Below, piece after piece: positions 18,687 through 27,279 of a stretch of DNA of 64,000 bases. The position numbers and the translations under genes are program-made. Source of the DNA: Micromonospora sp. U21 (GTDB lineage: Bacteria; Actinomycetota; Actinomycetes; Mycobacteriales; Micromonosporaceae). Below the pieces are notes generated by a model that had not been told where the DNA came from, ran no database searches, and worked only from the letters and a program-made list of their open reading frames with translations. The stretch's first letter is position 1, and the number at the start of each line of letters is the position of its first letter. Location: positions 43,519 to 107,518 of the forward strand of contig NZ_JAGPYK010000023.1 in assembly GCF_018070045.1 (NCBI RefSeq), in the 5' to 3' direction.

Positions 18687-19532
18687 GTGGGCGTGGAGTA
18701 CGTGTCCAGAGTGCCGCGACCGCCGTTGGACGGGCTGATCGACGACCTCTACTACCTGGAGGGTGTGCCACCGTACGCCCGGTTGACGCTGCCGCCGATG
18801 CCGGCGGCGCTGCTCATCGTCAACCTCGGTTCGCCGTTCCTCATTCGTGCCGGCACCGACGTCGAGACGGCCGAGTACGCCGACGGCTGCGTGGTCACCA
18901 CGCCCACCCGCGCGTTGGAGTTCGGCTACCAACTCCGGACCCGGTCCGTCGGCGTGCACTTCAAGCCGTGGGGACTGGCGCCGTTCCTGCCGATGCCCGC
19001 GGCCGAGCTGTGTGACCGGCCGGTGACGGTAGAGCAGGTTTGGGGCCGGCCCGCCATTGCTGAGCTGCGGGACCGGCTGGCTACGGCCGAGGGACCGCAC
19101 GAGATGCTGACGCTGCTCGAGGAGGAGCTAATGCAACGGCTGGGCGACGCGGCCGGCCTGGGGCTGGTCCGCCATACGAGCCGCATCATCGCTGCGACCA
19201 GCGGGGCGGTGGCTATCGACGACCTGAGGGTTTCAGCCGCTGTCAGCAGCACTCACCTGGCACAGCGGTTCAAGGAGCTCATCGGCGTCACGCCGAAGCG
19301 GTTGGCCCGCACCTACCGCTTCGCCGCCACCGTGTTCGCGATCAACCCCGCCGAACCGATCGACTGGGCCGAGCTCGCCAGTAGCGCAGGCTACTTCGAT
19401 CAGGCCCACTTCGGCCACGAGTTCCGGGCCTTCACCGGGCTCACACCGACGCGATATGTCGAAGTCAGGCGGCGGTTCCTGCGCGAACATCCCGGCCACG
19501 TAATGGACGGCTGGCCGCTGCCGACCGATTGA
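18687..19532 (+). CDS. AraC-family transcriptional regulator
   Basis: The frame starts with GTG 18687 and encodes 281 residues. The N-terminal part is a DUF6597-like sensing region (PRPPLDGLIDDLYYLEGVPP). The C-terminal 100 residues are the double helix-turn-helix, with VSSTHLAQRFKELIGVTPKR and GYFDQAHFGHEFRAFTGLTP. The gene upstream is IS debris; the next gene, 66 bases downstream on the same strand, is a reductase-like protein that could be its target (inference). Confidence 0.88.
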   Translation: MGVEYVSRVPRPPLDGLIDDLYYLEGVPPYARLTLPPMPAALLIVNLGSPFLIRAGTDVETAEYADGCVVTTPTRALEFGYQLRTRSVGVHFKPWGLAPFLPMPAAELCDRPVTVEQVWGRPAIAELRDRLATAEGPHEMLTLLEEELMQRLGDAAGLGLVRHTSRIIAATSGAVAIDDLRVSAAVSSTHLAQRFKELIGVTPKRLARTYRFAATVFAINPAEPIDWAELASSAGYFDQAHFGHEFRAFTGLTPTRYVEVRRRFLREHPGHVMDGWPLPTD

Positions 19533-19598
19533 TTCCTTACAAGAGCGACAGCCCACGAAACTCTAATCTGAGGACATCCCCCAAGCAGAGGAACGCCC

Positions 19599-20180
19599 AT
19601 GGGCAAAGTAGTCATGTACAGCTCGGTGTCAGTAGACGGCTTCATCGCGGACGAGAACGACCAGCCCGGACCGCTGTTCGACTGGTTGCTCAGCGGTGAC
19701 GTGCCGTTGGACGAGAGCGGCGAGGTAAAGGTGTCGCAGACGTCCTACGACTACACCCGGCCGTACTGGGACCAGATCGGGGCGACAATCGTCGGCCGCC
19801 ACGTCTTCGACATGACGGACGGCTGGGACGGGAAGCCTCCGGGCGGGATCGACCACGTGGTCGTCGTGACGCACCGGCCGGAGCCCGAGGGCTGGGACCC
19901 CGAGGCGCCGTTTCACTTCGTCGACGGCGTCGAGGCAGCCGTGGCCAAGGCGCAGGAGCTTGCGGGTGACCGCATGGTCGAGGTCGCCGCTGGTGAGGTC
20001 GGTGGCCAGGTGCTTGCCGCGGGCCTGGTCGACGAGGTGCGCATGGACGTCGTACCCGTGGTGTTCGGGTCCGGCAAGCGCTACTTCGGGTCGGTCAACG
20101 CGCAGCACCTGTTGGAGGATCCTGACGTGGTGATTCAGAGCAACCGGGTGCTTCACCTGCGCTATCGGGTGCGCCGTTGA
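19599..20180 (+). CDS. Dihydrofolate-reductase-like (RibD C-terminal) protein
   Basis: ATG 19599 follows AGAGGAA. The 193-residue protein opens with VVMYSSVSVDGFIADENDQP, the hallmark of RibD-C/DHFR-like proteins, and ends with VPVVFGSGKRYFGSVN. An NADPH-binding fold is expected; the substrate is unknown, and these proteins are rarely true folate reductases. It is cytosolic and probably co-transcribed with the AraC gene. Confidence 0.88.
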   Translation: MGKVVMYSSVSVDGFIADENDQPGPLFDWLLSGDVPLDESGEVKVSQTSYDYTRPYWDQIGATIVGRHVFDMTDGWDGKPPGGIDHVVVVTHRPEPEGWDPEAPFHFVDGVEAAVAKAQELAGDRMVEVAAGEVGGQVLAAGLVDEVRMDVVPVVFGSGKRYFGSVNAQHLLEDPDVVIQSNRVLHLRYRVRR

Positions 20181-20315
20181 CCGATCTGAGCGGGTACGCG
20201 AAGAAGTCCACTGCGAACGGTGACACAAGATCGGGCCTCCGGCTGCGTTTGCGCATCGCTGTCCCTGGTCGGGCAGCCGACGCCGATCCGCCCCAGCACC
20301 TCACCTGCGGCAAGT

Positions 20316-20862
20316 TCAACTCAAGATCACTGGTTGCCGGTTTCCGTCGTATCCTTGGCCGACCCCCAGGAAGAGCGGCTTTTCACCAAATGCAGGGCGT
20401 AGTCGGGGTCTGAATCCGCCTGTCTCGAGTAGGGATCGGGCGATGTAGCTGGTGAGGTTGCGGAAGCCGAGGGCGGAGCCGCGCCTGTGCTCCAGGCGGC
20501 CGTTGATCGCTTCGGTTGGACCGTTGCTCGTGCCGGGCCAGTCGAAGTAGGCCAGTACATCAGCGGCTCGCTTGCTCAGGGTGCGGCCGAGCTTGGCGAT
20601 CTCGACCAGCGGCCTGGGGACGCCGGCGCTGAGCGACTCGATCAACTTGACCATCAGCTCGCGGCGCGCGGCTGGGTCGGGGTGCCGGTAGGCGACGATC
20701 ATCCGCTGGTAGACGCCCAGGCGGCCTCGACCTCGACGTGCTCATCGATGGCGAACAGGGCCGTGAGTCGGGCGGCCTGCTTGTCGGTGAGCAGGTCGGC
20801 ACGGGTGTGCAGGGTTCGCCGGGCACGGTAGAGCGGGTCGTTCTTACGGCCGCACGATGCAC
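20316..20862 (-). pseudogene. ISL3-family transposase, C-terminal fragment with frameshift
   Basis: On the minus strand, sequence reading CGRKNDPLYRARRTLHTRAD and LLTDKQAARLTALFAIDEHV leads to MIVAYRHPDPAARRE and GPTEAINGRLEHRRGSALGF, the end of ISL3 transposases. A missing base near 20718 breaks the frame. The N-terminal half is absent. Another ISL3 fragment, N-terminal, lies at 54 kb. Confidence 0.8.
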
Positions 20863-21180
20863 GAGCTGACCCGCATGCTGTAACCCAGGCCGTCGGGTGA
20901 GGGGCGGTGAGTCAACCGGGTAGCTCGGGGGATGTCCTGCAGCGAGCAGCAGAGCCTTGACCAGTCACGACGAACCGGGGACTCTCGGCGCGATAGCTTG
21001 TCTTGTCAGCTGGGAGCTCGACCACACTGCGGGACGCCATGACTAGCGCATCCGCCGTGGTGACCTCTTTGGCGATCCCGAGGAGCTCACCGGCGCAGCC
21101 AGACTTGCGCGAGCTTCAGAGTCGCGCGGAGCATCATCGGCGGTGGGGCAATGGGTCGTGTCCCTGACCGACACGACCCC
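20863..21180. other. Region without a supported gene
   Basis: About 320 bases between IS debris and the repeat copy. No start with a ribosome site, no domain and no RNA structure is recognised. Confidence 0.4.
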
Positions 21181-21560
21181 ATCCCTACGGTAGGCGGGTC
21201 GTGACGGGTAGGCGCATGTCGTTCTCTTGGGTGACGGCAGGTCCCATGGCGGCTGTTGGAAGCGCGAGAATCTGGCGCCGGTCTGTCGGCCTGCCCCCGT
21301 TTACCCCCCGAAAACCCCTGCCTGCAGCAGCCGCCAGTACTCCGTCTCGACCTCGAGCCGGCGTTTGCGTCCTCGTCGTCCCATCAACACGCCTCACATG
21401 ATCAGCTGTGTTGCGACAAGTACTGGAACCCGCCCGGAACAGAGGGGTCAAGGTTGAGCCGGCGTAGACAACGTTTGGTAACAAGGGGTTTTGACAAGCA
21501 ATGACAAGCGCTGAGGGATGCTCGACAAGAGGCTGTCGTGGGATCAAATCCCTCGTGCTG
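21181..21560. repeat. Diverged repeat module, copy B (partner at 96-535)
   Basis: This copy repeats the C-rich run with CCCCCGTTTACCCCCC at about 21294-21318 and the block GGTAACAAGGGGTTTTGAC from about 21477, with GACAAG at 21413, 21493, 21503 and 21522. It then runs into GGGATCAAATCCC, a small T-loop-like hairpin. The segment at about 21425-21468, CGCCCGGAACAGAGGGGTCA, is inverted relative to copy A. A relic of an integration site is the best guess. Confidence 0.6.
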
Positions 21561-22032
21561 GTTGTCTAAGCGGTCAAACGCCGGCGAGGGTGAGTAGTCG
21601 CTCCATCTCGGCCACGGGCAGCGTAGCCGCTGCCTGCACCACCCACTCCAAGCCCTCTCGCCCTTCTCCGGCCAGCCCTGTTTTCGAACCGCGCCCTCAC
21701 CGAGCGCCCGCCTGCCCCTGCCGGCCTCCACCACCACTGCGCGTACCTCACCGACCGCTACGGCTACCGCGCCCCCGGGGGCCTCGCCGAGTGCAGGGTG
21801 AGGCCCATCGGTACGAGCGTGGGCACGCCGAAGTTGAGCCCGCGCGCGAGACGGGTCCTGCGGCACGAGTCCGTCGATGTGCCTCAGATGGACGCAGCTC
21901 CGAGCAGCCGCATCTTGGGGTCCGCACGTCGTGACCGAGCGGGACACGTGCTTCAATGCATCGGACGAACGGCTCGGGTGGCGTTGGTCGCCGAGAACCA
22001 AGAGTTCGACAGTTCGGTTGGCCCGCTCGACC
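21561..22032. other. Decayed coding remnants, no intact gene
   Basis: On the minus strand a frame ending at 21574 reads GLEWVVQAAATLPVAEMERL and then LTLAGV before a stop, which looks like a real C-terminus of some unknown helical protein. Upstream the frame is broken. Plus-strand sequence near 21740 reads AYLTDRYGYRAPGGLAE, also gene-like. Neither can be named or completed. Confidence 0.35.
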
Positions 22033-22995
22033 TCAGCCGCGATTCCGCTGGCTCGGGCCGTTGACCTGGCTGAGCGAGGAGCGTAGCTCGGTCAGCAGTT
22101 CGTGGGCGCTCGTCGCGCGTGCCTCGTCGTGTGCGCGTACCCCTGCCACGAGAGCATCGGTGAGCACCTGAGTGGTCATTCCTTCGCTCACGATGTCTCC
22201 GGGCGAGTGGGCGGCCGGCAGTGCGACGTTCACCCGGTCGCCGATCAGTGGACCGAGCGAGTCGGAGACCAGAACCGTGCGTGCGCCCACGGCCTCGGCG
22301 TGGTCGAGCACGACTTCCATCTCGCCGCGTAGCCGGCTGGGCCAGTACAGCACCAGCGTGTCGTCGCCGGTGACGGTGAGCAGGTCATCGGCCAGGCGGA
22401 ACCCGGTCTCGCCGGTGGAGCGCGCGTGCCTGCCCATCCGGTTGAGCTTCAAGGCGAGATAACGCGCGGTCAGCTCGGACGGCCCGACACCGATGCCGAT
22501 GACCTCCCTGGCACCGGCGATGGCCTCGACGGCGAGACCGAAGTCGGCGTCGATCATTCGTCGGGCGGTCTCGGCGAGTCGCTCGGTCGCCTCGGCGAAC
22601 ACCTGCGACAGCAGAGATGTCGACTGTGAGCCGGGCTGTTCCAGGCGTTTACGCAGTTGGTCCAGCGGGCTGGTCGCGGCGACCACCTGTTTGCCGAGAC
22701 TGTGCCGCAATTCCTGCAAGCCCGAATAGCCGAGAGTCTTGGCCGTGCGCACCACGGTCGCGTCACTGGTCTGAGTGGCCGCGCCGATCTGTTGCGCGGT
22801 GGCGAAAATGGCCTCAGAGCTGTGTGTACGCAGAAACTCGGCGACCCGACGCTCGGCCCGGCTCATCGTAGCCACCCGGGCGGTGATCCGTTCCGCGAGG
22901 GAAAGGCTTGCCAGCTTGCCCGCGAATGCGGCCTCGTCCTGCGGCTCGCCTGTAGTCACCGCCACAAGGTAGCAGGAGCCGCTACTCACGGTCAT
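22033..22995 (-). CDS. RpiR/MurR-family transcriptional regulator (HTH_6 plus SIS domain)
   Basis: Up to 320 residues; GTG codons at 22965 and 22959 are alternatives to ATG 22995, and none has a good ribosome site. Residues of about 40-110 form the RpiR helix-turn-helix (FATAQQIGAATQTSDATVVR). From about 150 a SIS sugar-isomerase-like sensing domain follows (VIGIGVGPSELTARYLALKL). These regulators usually bind phosphorylated sugars or related ligands. The broken aminotransferase and the C45/Dpp operon lie just beyond, so it is the likely local regulator (inference), with the palindrome at 24471 as a candidate site. Confidence 0.88.
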   Translation of the reverse strand: MTVSSGSCYLVAVTTGEPQDEAAFAGKLASLSLAERITARVATMSRAERRVAEFLRTHSSEAIFATAQQIGAATQTSDATVVRTAKTLGYSGLQELRHSLGKQVVAATSPLDQLRKRLEQPGSQSTSLLSQVFAEATERLAETARRMIDADFGLAVEAIAGAREVIGIGVGPSELTARYLALKLNRMGRHARSTGETGFRLADDLLTVTGDDTLVLYWPSRLRGEMEVVLDHAEAVGARTVLVSDSLGPLIGDRVNVALPAAHSPGDIVSEGMTTQVLTDALVAGVRAHDEARATSAHELLTELRSSLSQVNGPSQRNRG

Positions 22996-23004
22996 CAGGA
23001 TCGC

Positions 23005-23046
23005 GGCGTGGAAACCCGGCCGTTCAGGGCCGGGAGGTAACGCCGC
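23005..23046 (+). repeat. Hairpin resembling an IS605-type right end
   Basis: ACCCGGCCGTTCAGGGCCGGG forms a stem around a short loop, much like the CCCGCCCTTCAGGGCGG hairpin that ends the TnpB remnant downstream. It lies outside that remnant, so it may be the right end of another lost element. Only the similarity is seen; the two arms differ from a perfect match by one pair. Confidence 0.4.
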
Positions 23047-23089
23047 TCCCTCCCCTCGATGCTCGTCTTGCGTGACGGGTAGATAGAAT

Positions 23090-23563
23090 GTGAGCTATGT
23101 GGCTAAGGCGCAACGCGACCTGTCCCGTAAGGGCAAGGACACCAAGAACCGGGCCAAAGCCCGGCTCTCGGTGGCCCGCATTCACTGCCGCATCGCCGAT
23201 CGGTGGCGGGATCACCTGCACAAGGTGTCGACTCGACTCGTCCGTGAGAACCAAATGGTCGTGATCGAAGACCTCAGCGTGCGTAACTTGCTGCGCAATC
23301 ACAGTCTGGCCCGCGCCATCTCCGACGCGGCGTGGACGCACCTGCGCAGCATGATCGAGTACAAGGCCGCCTGGTACGGGCGGCAGGTTATCGCCGTTGA
23401 CCGCTGGTATCCGAGCACGAAGACCTGCTCGGCGTGCGGGCGGCCCAACACCGCTATGACCCTCGGCGTCCGCGCCTGGACGTGTCCCGGCTGTGATGCC
23501 GTGCACGACCGGGACGTCAACGCCGCCAGGAACATTCTCGCCGCCGGGCTGGCGGAGAGGTAA
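23090..23563 (+). pseudogene. tnpB: TnpB (IS200/IS605 family), C-terminal half
   Basis: The 157 codons from GTG 23090 match the end of TnpB, the RNA-guided nuclease of IS200/IS605 elements. RuvC-II is seen as MVVIEDLSV. The zinc finger follows, CSACG and CPGC, then the RuvC-III stretch HDRDVNAARNILAAGLAE. The first 200 or so residues, with the RuvC-I aspartate and the RNA-binding region, are missing. No TnpA is present. The protein is surely inactive. Confidence 0.85.
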
Positions 23564-23690
23564 AACGCCTGTGGAGGGACGGTAAGACCCGACCCGCGCA
23601 AGCGGTGAGGGCGCGGCCCGATGAAACAGGAACCCCTCGGGTGACCGAGGGAATCCCCGCCCTTCAGGGCGGTGGAGGACGTCAAGAGCA
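23564..23690 (+). ncRNA. Putative omega-RNA region and right end of the TnpB element
   Basis: Directly after the TnpB stop the DNA is structured and ends in the hairpin CCCGCCCTTCAGGGCGG followed by GGAGGACGTCAAG, the pattern that closes many actinomycete IS605-type elements and their guide RNA scaffolds. Bases beyond GTCAAG (now the aminotransferase fragment) would act as guide. Transcription is not shown; the family rule is established, the RNA here is inference. Confidence 0.5.
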
Positions 23691-24358
23691 TGCCGTGAGT
23701 GGTAAACAGCTGGCGGACCGTCCGCAGATAGCCCGGCGGCGGGGGGACGACACCTGGGCACCGCGTTCGCCCTGGATCGGTTCGAGCAGGACGGCGACGG
23801 TGTTGTCGTCGATGGCCGACCGCAGGGCGTCCCCGTCGCCGAACGGAACCCGGACGAAGCCGGGCGTGAACGGGCCGAACTCGGCCGTGGCCTTGGGATC
23901 GTCGGAGAAGCTGACGATGGTGACGGTCCGGCCGTGGAAGTTGCCGTCCACCACGATGATCTTCGCCTGGCCCGGCGGCACGCCCTTGACCTGGTAGCCC
24001 CACTTCCGCGCGGTCTTGATCGCGGTCTCGACGGCTTCGGCGCCGGTGTTCATCGGCGGCGCCATCTCCATCCCGGCGAGTTCGGCCAACTCCGCCCAGA
24101 AGGTGGCGAGCTGGTCGTTGTGGAACGCCCTGCTCGTGAGGGTCAGCCGGTCGAGCTGTTCGTGTGCGACGGCGAGCAGCTCGGGGTCGTGTGCCCGAAG
24201 TTCAGTGCGCTGTACCCGGACAGCATGTCCAGGTAGCGCCCTCCTTCGATGTCGGTGACCCAGGCGCCGTGGCCCTCGCGAAGGACGACCGGGAGCGGAC
24301 GGTAGTTGTTCGCGGTGCTGGTCTCAGCGCGCTGGATCTCGTCGGCTGTCGCAGTCAA
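23685..24358 (-). pseudogene. rocD: Ornithine-type class III aminotransferase, 5-prime part with frameshifts
   Basis: A TTG at 24358 with AGGAG five bases upstream starts MTATADEIQRAETSTANNY, then YRPLPVVLREGHGAWV and MLSGYSALNFGH, as in ornithine-oxo-acid transaminases. The frame slips near 24190 (one base short) and again in a C-run near 23750. Between, MNTGAEAVETAIKTARKWGY and GNFHGRT are clear. The gene ends at the TnpB right end, so the PLP-binding lysine domain is lost. It is divergent from the C45 operon. Confidence 0.8.
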
Positions 24359-24415
24359 GGGGGCTCCTGTTCATGCCGGCTGGCGGGTGAGTGTCCGTAG
24401 CAAAAACTTCATCCA

Positions 24416-24443
24416 TTGACTAACGCGTAGTCGTTGCTACTGT
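24416..24443 (+). promoter_or_regulatory. Candidate promoter of the C45/Dpp operon
   Basis: TTGACT at 24416 and TACTGT at 24438 are 16 bases apart, a plausible sigma-70-type pair. They stand 80 bases before the C45 start and just before the 20-base palindrome. Predicted from sequence only. Confidence 0.45.
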
Positions 24444-24470
24444 GTAGCCCACACTGCACCGGCCGGCAGC

Positions 24471-24490
24471 CTTGTAGTTGCAACTACAAG
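24471..24490. promoter_or_regulatory. Perfect 20-base palindrome, operator candidate
   Basis: CTTGTAGTTGCAACTACAAG is identical to its reverse complement. It lies between the divergent aminotransferase and C45 genes, just downstream of the candidate promoter, where a bound repressor would block transcription. The nearby RpiR-type protein is the first candidate to bind it (inference). Confidence 0.75.
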
Positions 24491-24523
24491 CCGGTTCCCG
24501 CGACCGAAGGGGCATCTCCGCCG

Positions 24524-25642
24524 ATGGCGAGTCTCAGGACGATCGAGATCTCCGGCACGTCAGCGCTGGACCGCGGCACGCAGTACGGGCACGCCGCGGC
24601 CGACCTGATCGCCGACGCGATCGCGTACTACGCCCGTGCGTTCGAGCACCAGTGCGGCCTCACCTGGCCGGAGGTGCTCGACCGGGCCCGCCCGTGGCAG
24701 CGGCTGATCGCCGACGGGTTCCCCGAGCTCCACGAGGAGATGGCCGGGATTGCCGACGGGGCGGGCGTTTCACTGACCGAGATCGTCACTCTCAACTGCC
24801 GTGGCGAAATCATCTACGACCGCGACTTCGGCCCGGCTCGCCCAGCCGACGAGACCGAGGGCTGCACGTCGTTCTCACTCACTGGAGCGGCGGCCGGCGA
24901 CGGACACGTCTACTGCGGCCAGAACTGGGACTGGCGACACCAGACCGCGCCGACGCTGATGATCCTACGGATCGTGCAGCCACCGAAGCCGACGCTGATC
25001 ATGCAGGTCGAGGCCGGCCAGATCGGCCGGCACGGCGCCAACTCCGAAGGGCTGGCCTTCAACGCCAACGGCCTCGGCGGTCGGTTCGACACCTCCGTCG
25101 GCGTTCCGCAGACCGTGATCCGCAGGCTGGTGCTCGACTCTCCGAGCGTCTCCGACGCGTTGCGGATCCTGGTCGACACGAAGGCCCACATCGCGAGCAA
25201 CGCGCTGATCACCCACCGATCGGGCTACTCCATTGACCTGGAGACGACCCCCGGCCCGGTCGGCTGGGAATACCCGTCCAACGGTCTGCTCGTGCACGGA
25301 AACCACTACCAGGCTTTCGTTCCCGCACAGCTCGCGGCGACCCATCGGCCGACGGCACCGGACTCGTTGCTGCGGGTGCCCAGGGCGCGGCAGGGCCTCG
25401 CCGCCGCGGCCGCCGCAGAGAAACCCGCCGACGTGCGGTCCGCCGTGCACACCGCCATGTCTGACCACCTCGGCTATCCCGACTCGCTCTGCGCACACCC
25501 CAACGAACGTCTGCCCGAACTCAGGCGCTGGTCGACGTTGCTGTCCAGCTGCGTCGACCTGACCACGGGCGAGTACTACGTCGCGCCCGGCAACCCATGT
25601 GAGAACCCCTACGAGCTTCTGCCTTTCAACCTTTACGAGTAG
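24524..25642 (+). CDS. C45-family acyltransferase/amidase (isopenicillin N acyltransferase-like)
   Basis: ATG 24524 follows GAAGGGG by ten bases. The 372-residue protein has the C45/Ntn-hydrolase layout: an N-terminal helical part (MASLRTIEISGTSALDRGTQ), then the self-cleavage site at Gly113-Cys114 in ETEGCTSF. The C-terminal part carries YCGQNWDWRHQ and LAFNANGLGG. Cleavage would expose Cys114 as nucleophile. Known relatives move acyl groups between amines or hydrolyse N-acyl amides. The gene opens an operon with a Dpp transporter, which suggests it acts on an imported N-acylated compound (inference). No signal peptide, so cytosolic. Confidence 0.88.
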   Translation: MASLRTIEISGTSALDRGTQYGHAAADLIADAIAYYARAFEHQCGLTWPEVLDRARPWQRLIADGFPELHEEMAGIADGAGVSLTEIVTLNCRGEIIYDRDFGPARPADETEGCTSFSLTGAAAGDGHVYCGQNWDWRHQTAPTLMILRIVQPPKPTLIMQVEAGQIGRHGANSEGLAFNANGLGGRFDTSVGVPQTVIRRLVLDSPSVSDALRILVDTKAHIASNALITHRSGYSIDLETTPGPVGWEYPSNGLLVHGNHYQAFVPAQLAATHRPTAPDSLLRVPRARQGLAAAAAAEKPADVRSAVHTAMSDHLGYPDSLCAHPNERLPELRRWSTLLSSCVDLTTGEYYVAPGNPCENPYELLPFNLYE

Positions 25643-25650
25643 GAGAAGTC

Positions 25651-27279
25651 ATGCCCAGACGTGGTTCACCGCGGTGGCTTGTCGCCGCGCCCTGCCTGAT
25701 GTTGCTCGCCGCCTGCGGTAACCCGGCAGGCACGCCCACCGAGGCCAAGCAGAACGTCAAGCTGGTCGACAGCACGCCGGCTGCGGCCGGCGCCATCGAA
25801 CAAGCAACCTGGTTCATGGCCAAGGAGCCGGCGACGCTCGACACGGACAACGACGCCGCGGGTGCGAACACCGACCTGATCATGTCGAATGTCTGCGAGC
25901 GCCTCGTGCAGCTGCAGCCGGACCTGACCATCAAGCCCGGACTGGCCGAGAAGTACGAGTGGGCGGGCCCGAACACCCTGGTGTTCACCCTACGTGGCGG
26001 CGTGACGTTCCACAGCGGCGCCGCGCTGACCGCCGACGACGTGGTCTGGAGCCTGCAACGGCACGCGGCCGACGGCGCCAACGAGTCCGACGAGTTCGCG
26101 GGCGTCACGTCGATCGCCAAGACCGGTGACAACCAGGTCACCATCACGCTCAAGGCAGCCGACGCGGTCTTCCTGCAGGCGATGGCGGGTGACGCGGGCG
26201 TTGTCCTGGAGCGCAAGGCCGTGGAGTCGCAGGGCAAGGCCTACGGCACGCCGAGTGGCACCGACGCGTGCTCCGGCCCGTTCACCCTGCAGTCGTGGAA
26301 ATCCGGCCAGGAAGTGGTGCTGTCGAAGTTCGACAAGTACTGGAACGCCAGCCGTACGGCCAAGGCAGGAAAGGTCACCTTCCGCTGGGCAGACGACGAC
26401 GCCCTGGTCAACTCCCTGGTCACCGGCGCGGGTGACGGGGCGTACCTGGAAGACATCTCATCGGCGACCCGCCTGGCCACCGGCGGGACCACAACGGTCA
26501 GCCAGGGCCGCGACACCCGCGTCTGGAGCCTGATGGTGACCGAACGCGGCGCGTTGAGCGACGTTCGGCTGCGCAAGGCGTTGTCGCTTGCGCTCGACCG
26601 CGACGGCGTCGCCCGCGCCGCACTCGCCGGCTTCGGCGCGCCCGCGAAGGAACCGGTAGGCCCGGGCGCCTGGGGCTACGAGGCTGACACCTTCCGCGCC
26701 GCGTACGAGAAGCTGGACGGCGCGCCGGCCAGCCCGTCTGACCAGGACATCGAGGCGGCGAAGAAGCTCGTTGCCGAGGTGGCGACCAAGCAGCCGATCA
26801 TCGTGGCCAGTGACACCACGCCGGCCCGCAACGTGATCGCCAACGCGCTGGTCGACGCGGCCAAGAAGATCGGCCTCGAGGCGAGCATCGCGCAGATCCC
26901 CACCCAGCAGTACGGCGACTTCTACAGCAGCAAGGAAGCCCGCCAGCAGGCGGACCTGTACACCGACGACTACTACATCTCCAAGAACGACCCCGTCGGG
27001 TTCTACAAGAACGGCGCCTCCACATCGACCGTTCAGTGGCTGCTCAAGGACCCACAGTACGACGACCTGGTCGGCCAGGCCCGCGCGGCACTGGACGACA
27101 GCCAGCGCGCCAAGCTGACCGTCGACCTGTCCAACCGCTGGGCCGACGCGATGCCGTGGATCCCGGTCGTGCAGAGCCCTTCCACCGTCGTGCTCGGCAA
27201 CAAGGTCACGGGCGTGCCCGCCTCCGGTTGCTACCGGTACTACCCGTGGGCGGCCGACCTCGGGGCCAAGGGGGCGTAA
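25651..27279 (+). CDS. Dpp/Opp-type ABC transporter solute-binding lipoprotein
   Basis: ATG 25651 follows AGGAGAAG. Lipobox LLAACG near residue 24 makes it a lipoprotein. The body is a family-5 solute-binding protein (542 residues) with FTLRGGVTFHSGAALTADDV and DVRLRKALSLALDRDGVARA. These proteins catch peptides, nickel complexes or glycosides outside the cell. It lies nine bases after the C45 gene and is followed by both permeases and both ATPases, so the system is complete. Confidence 0.92.
   Translation: MPRRGSPRWLVAAPCLMLLAACGNPAGTPTEAKQNVKLVDSTPAAAGAIEQATWFMAKEPATLDTDNDAAGANTDLIMSNVCERLVQLQPDLTIKPGLAEKYEWAGPNTLVFTLRGGVTFHSGAALTADDVVWSLQRHAADGANESDEFAGVTSIAKTGDNQVTITLKAADAVFLQAMAGDAGVVLERKAVESQGKAYGTPSGTDACSGPFTLQSWKSGQEVVLSKFDKYWNASRTAKAGKVTFRWADDDALVNSLVTGAGDGAYLEDISSATRLATGGTTTVSQGRDTRVWSLMVTERGALSDVRLRKALSLALDRDGVARAALAGFGAPAKEPVGPGAWGYEADTFRAAYEKLDGAPASPSDQDIEAAKKLVAEVATKQPIIVASDTTPARNVIANALVDAAKKIGLEASIAQIPTQQYGDFYSSKEARQQADLYTDDYYISKNDPVGFYKNGASTSTVQWLLKDPQYDDLVGQARAALDDSQRAKLTVDLSNRWADAMPWIPVVQSPSTVVLGNKVTGVPASGCYRYYPWAADLGAKGA

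Noticed and set aside
23090..23563. Active RNA-guided nuclease
   Set aside because: The N-terminal half, with the first RuvC aspartate and the RNA-binding region, is missing, so the TnpB cannot cut DNA.
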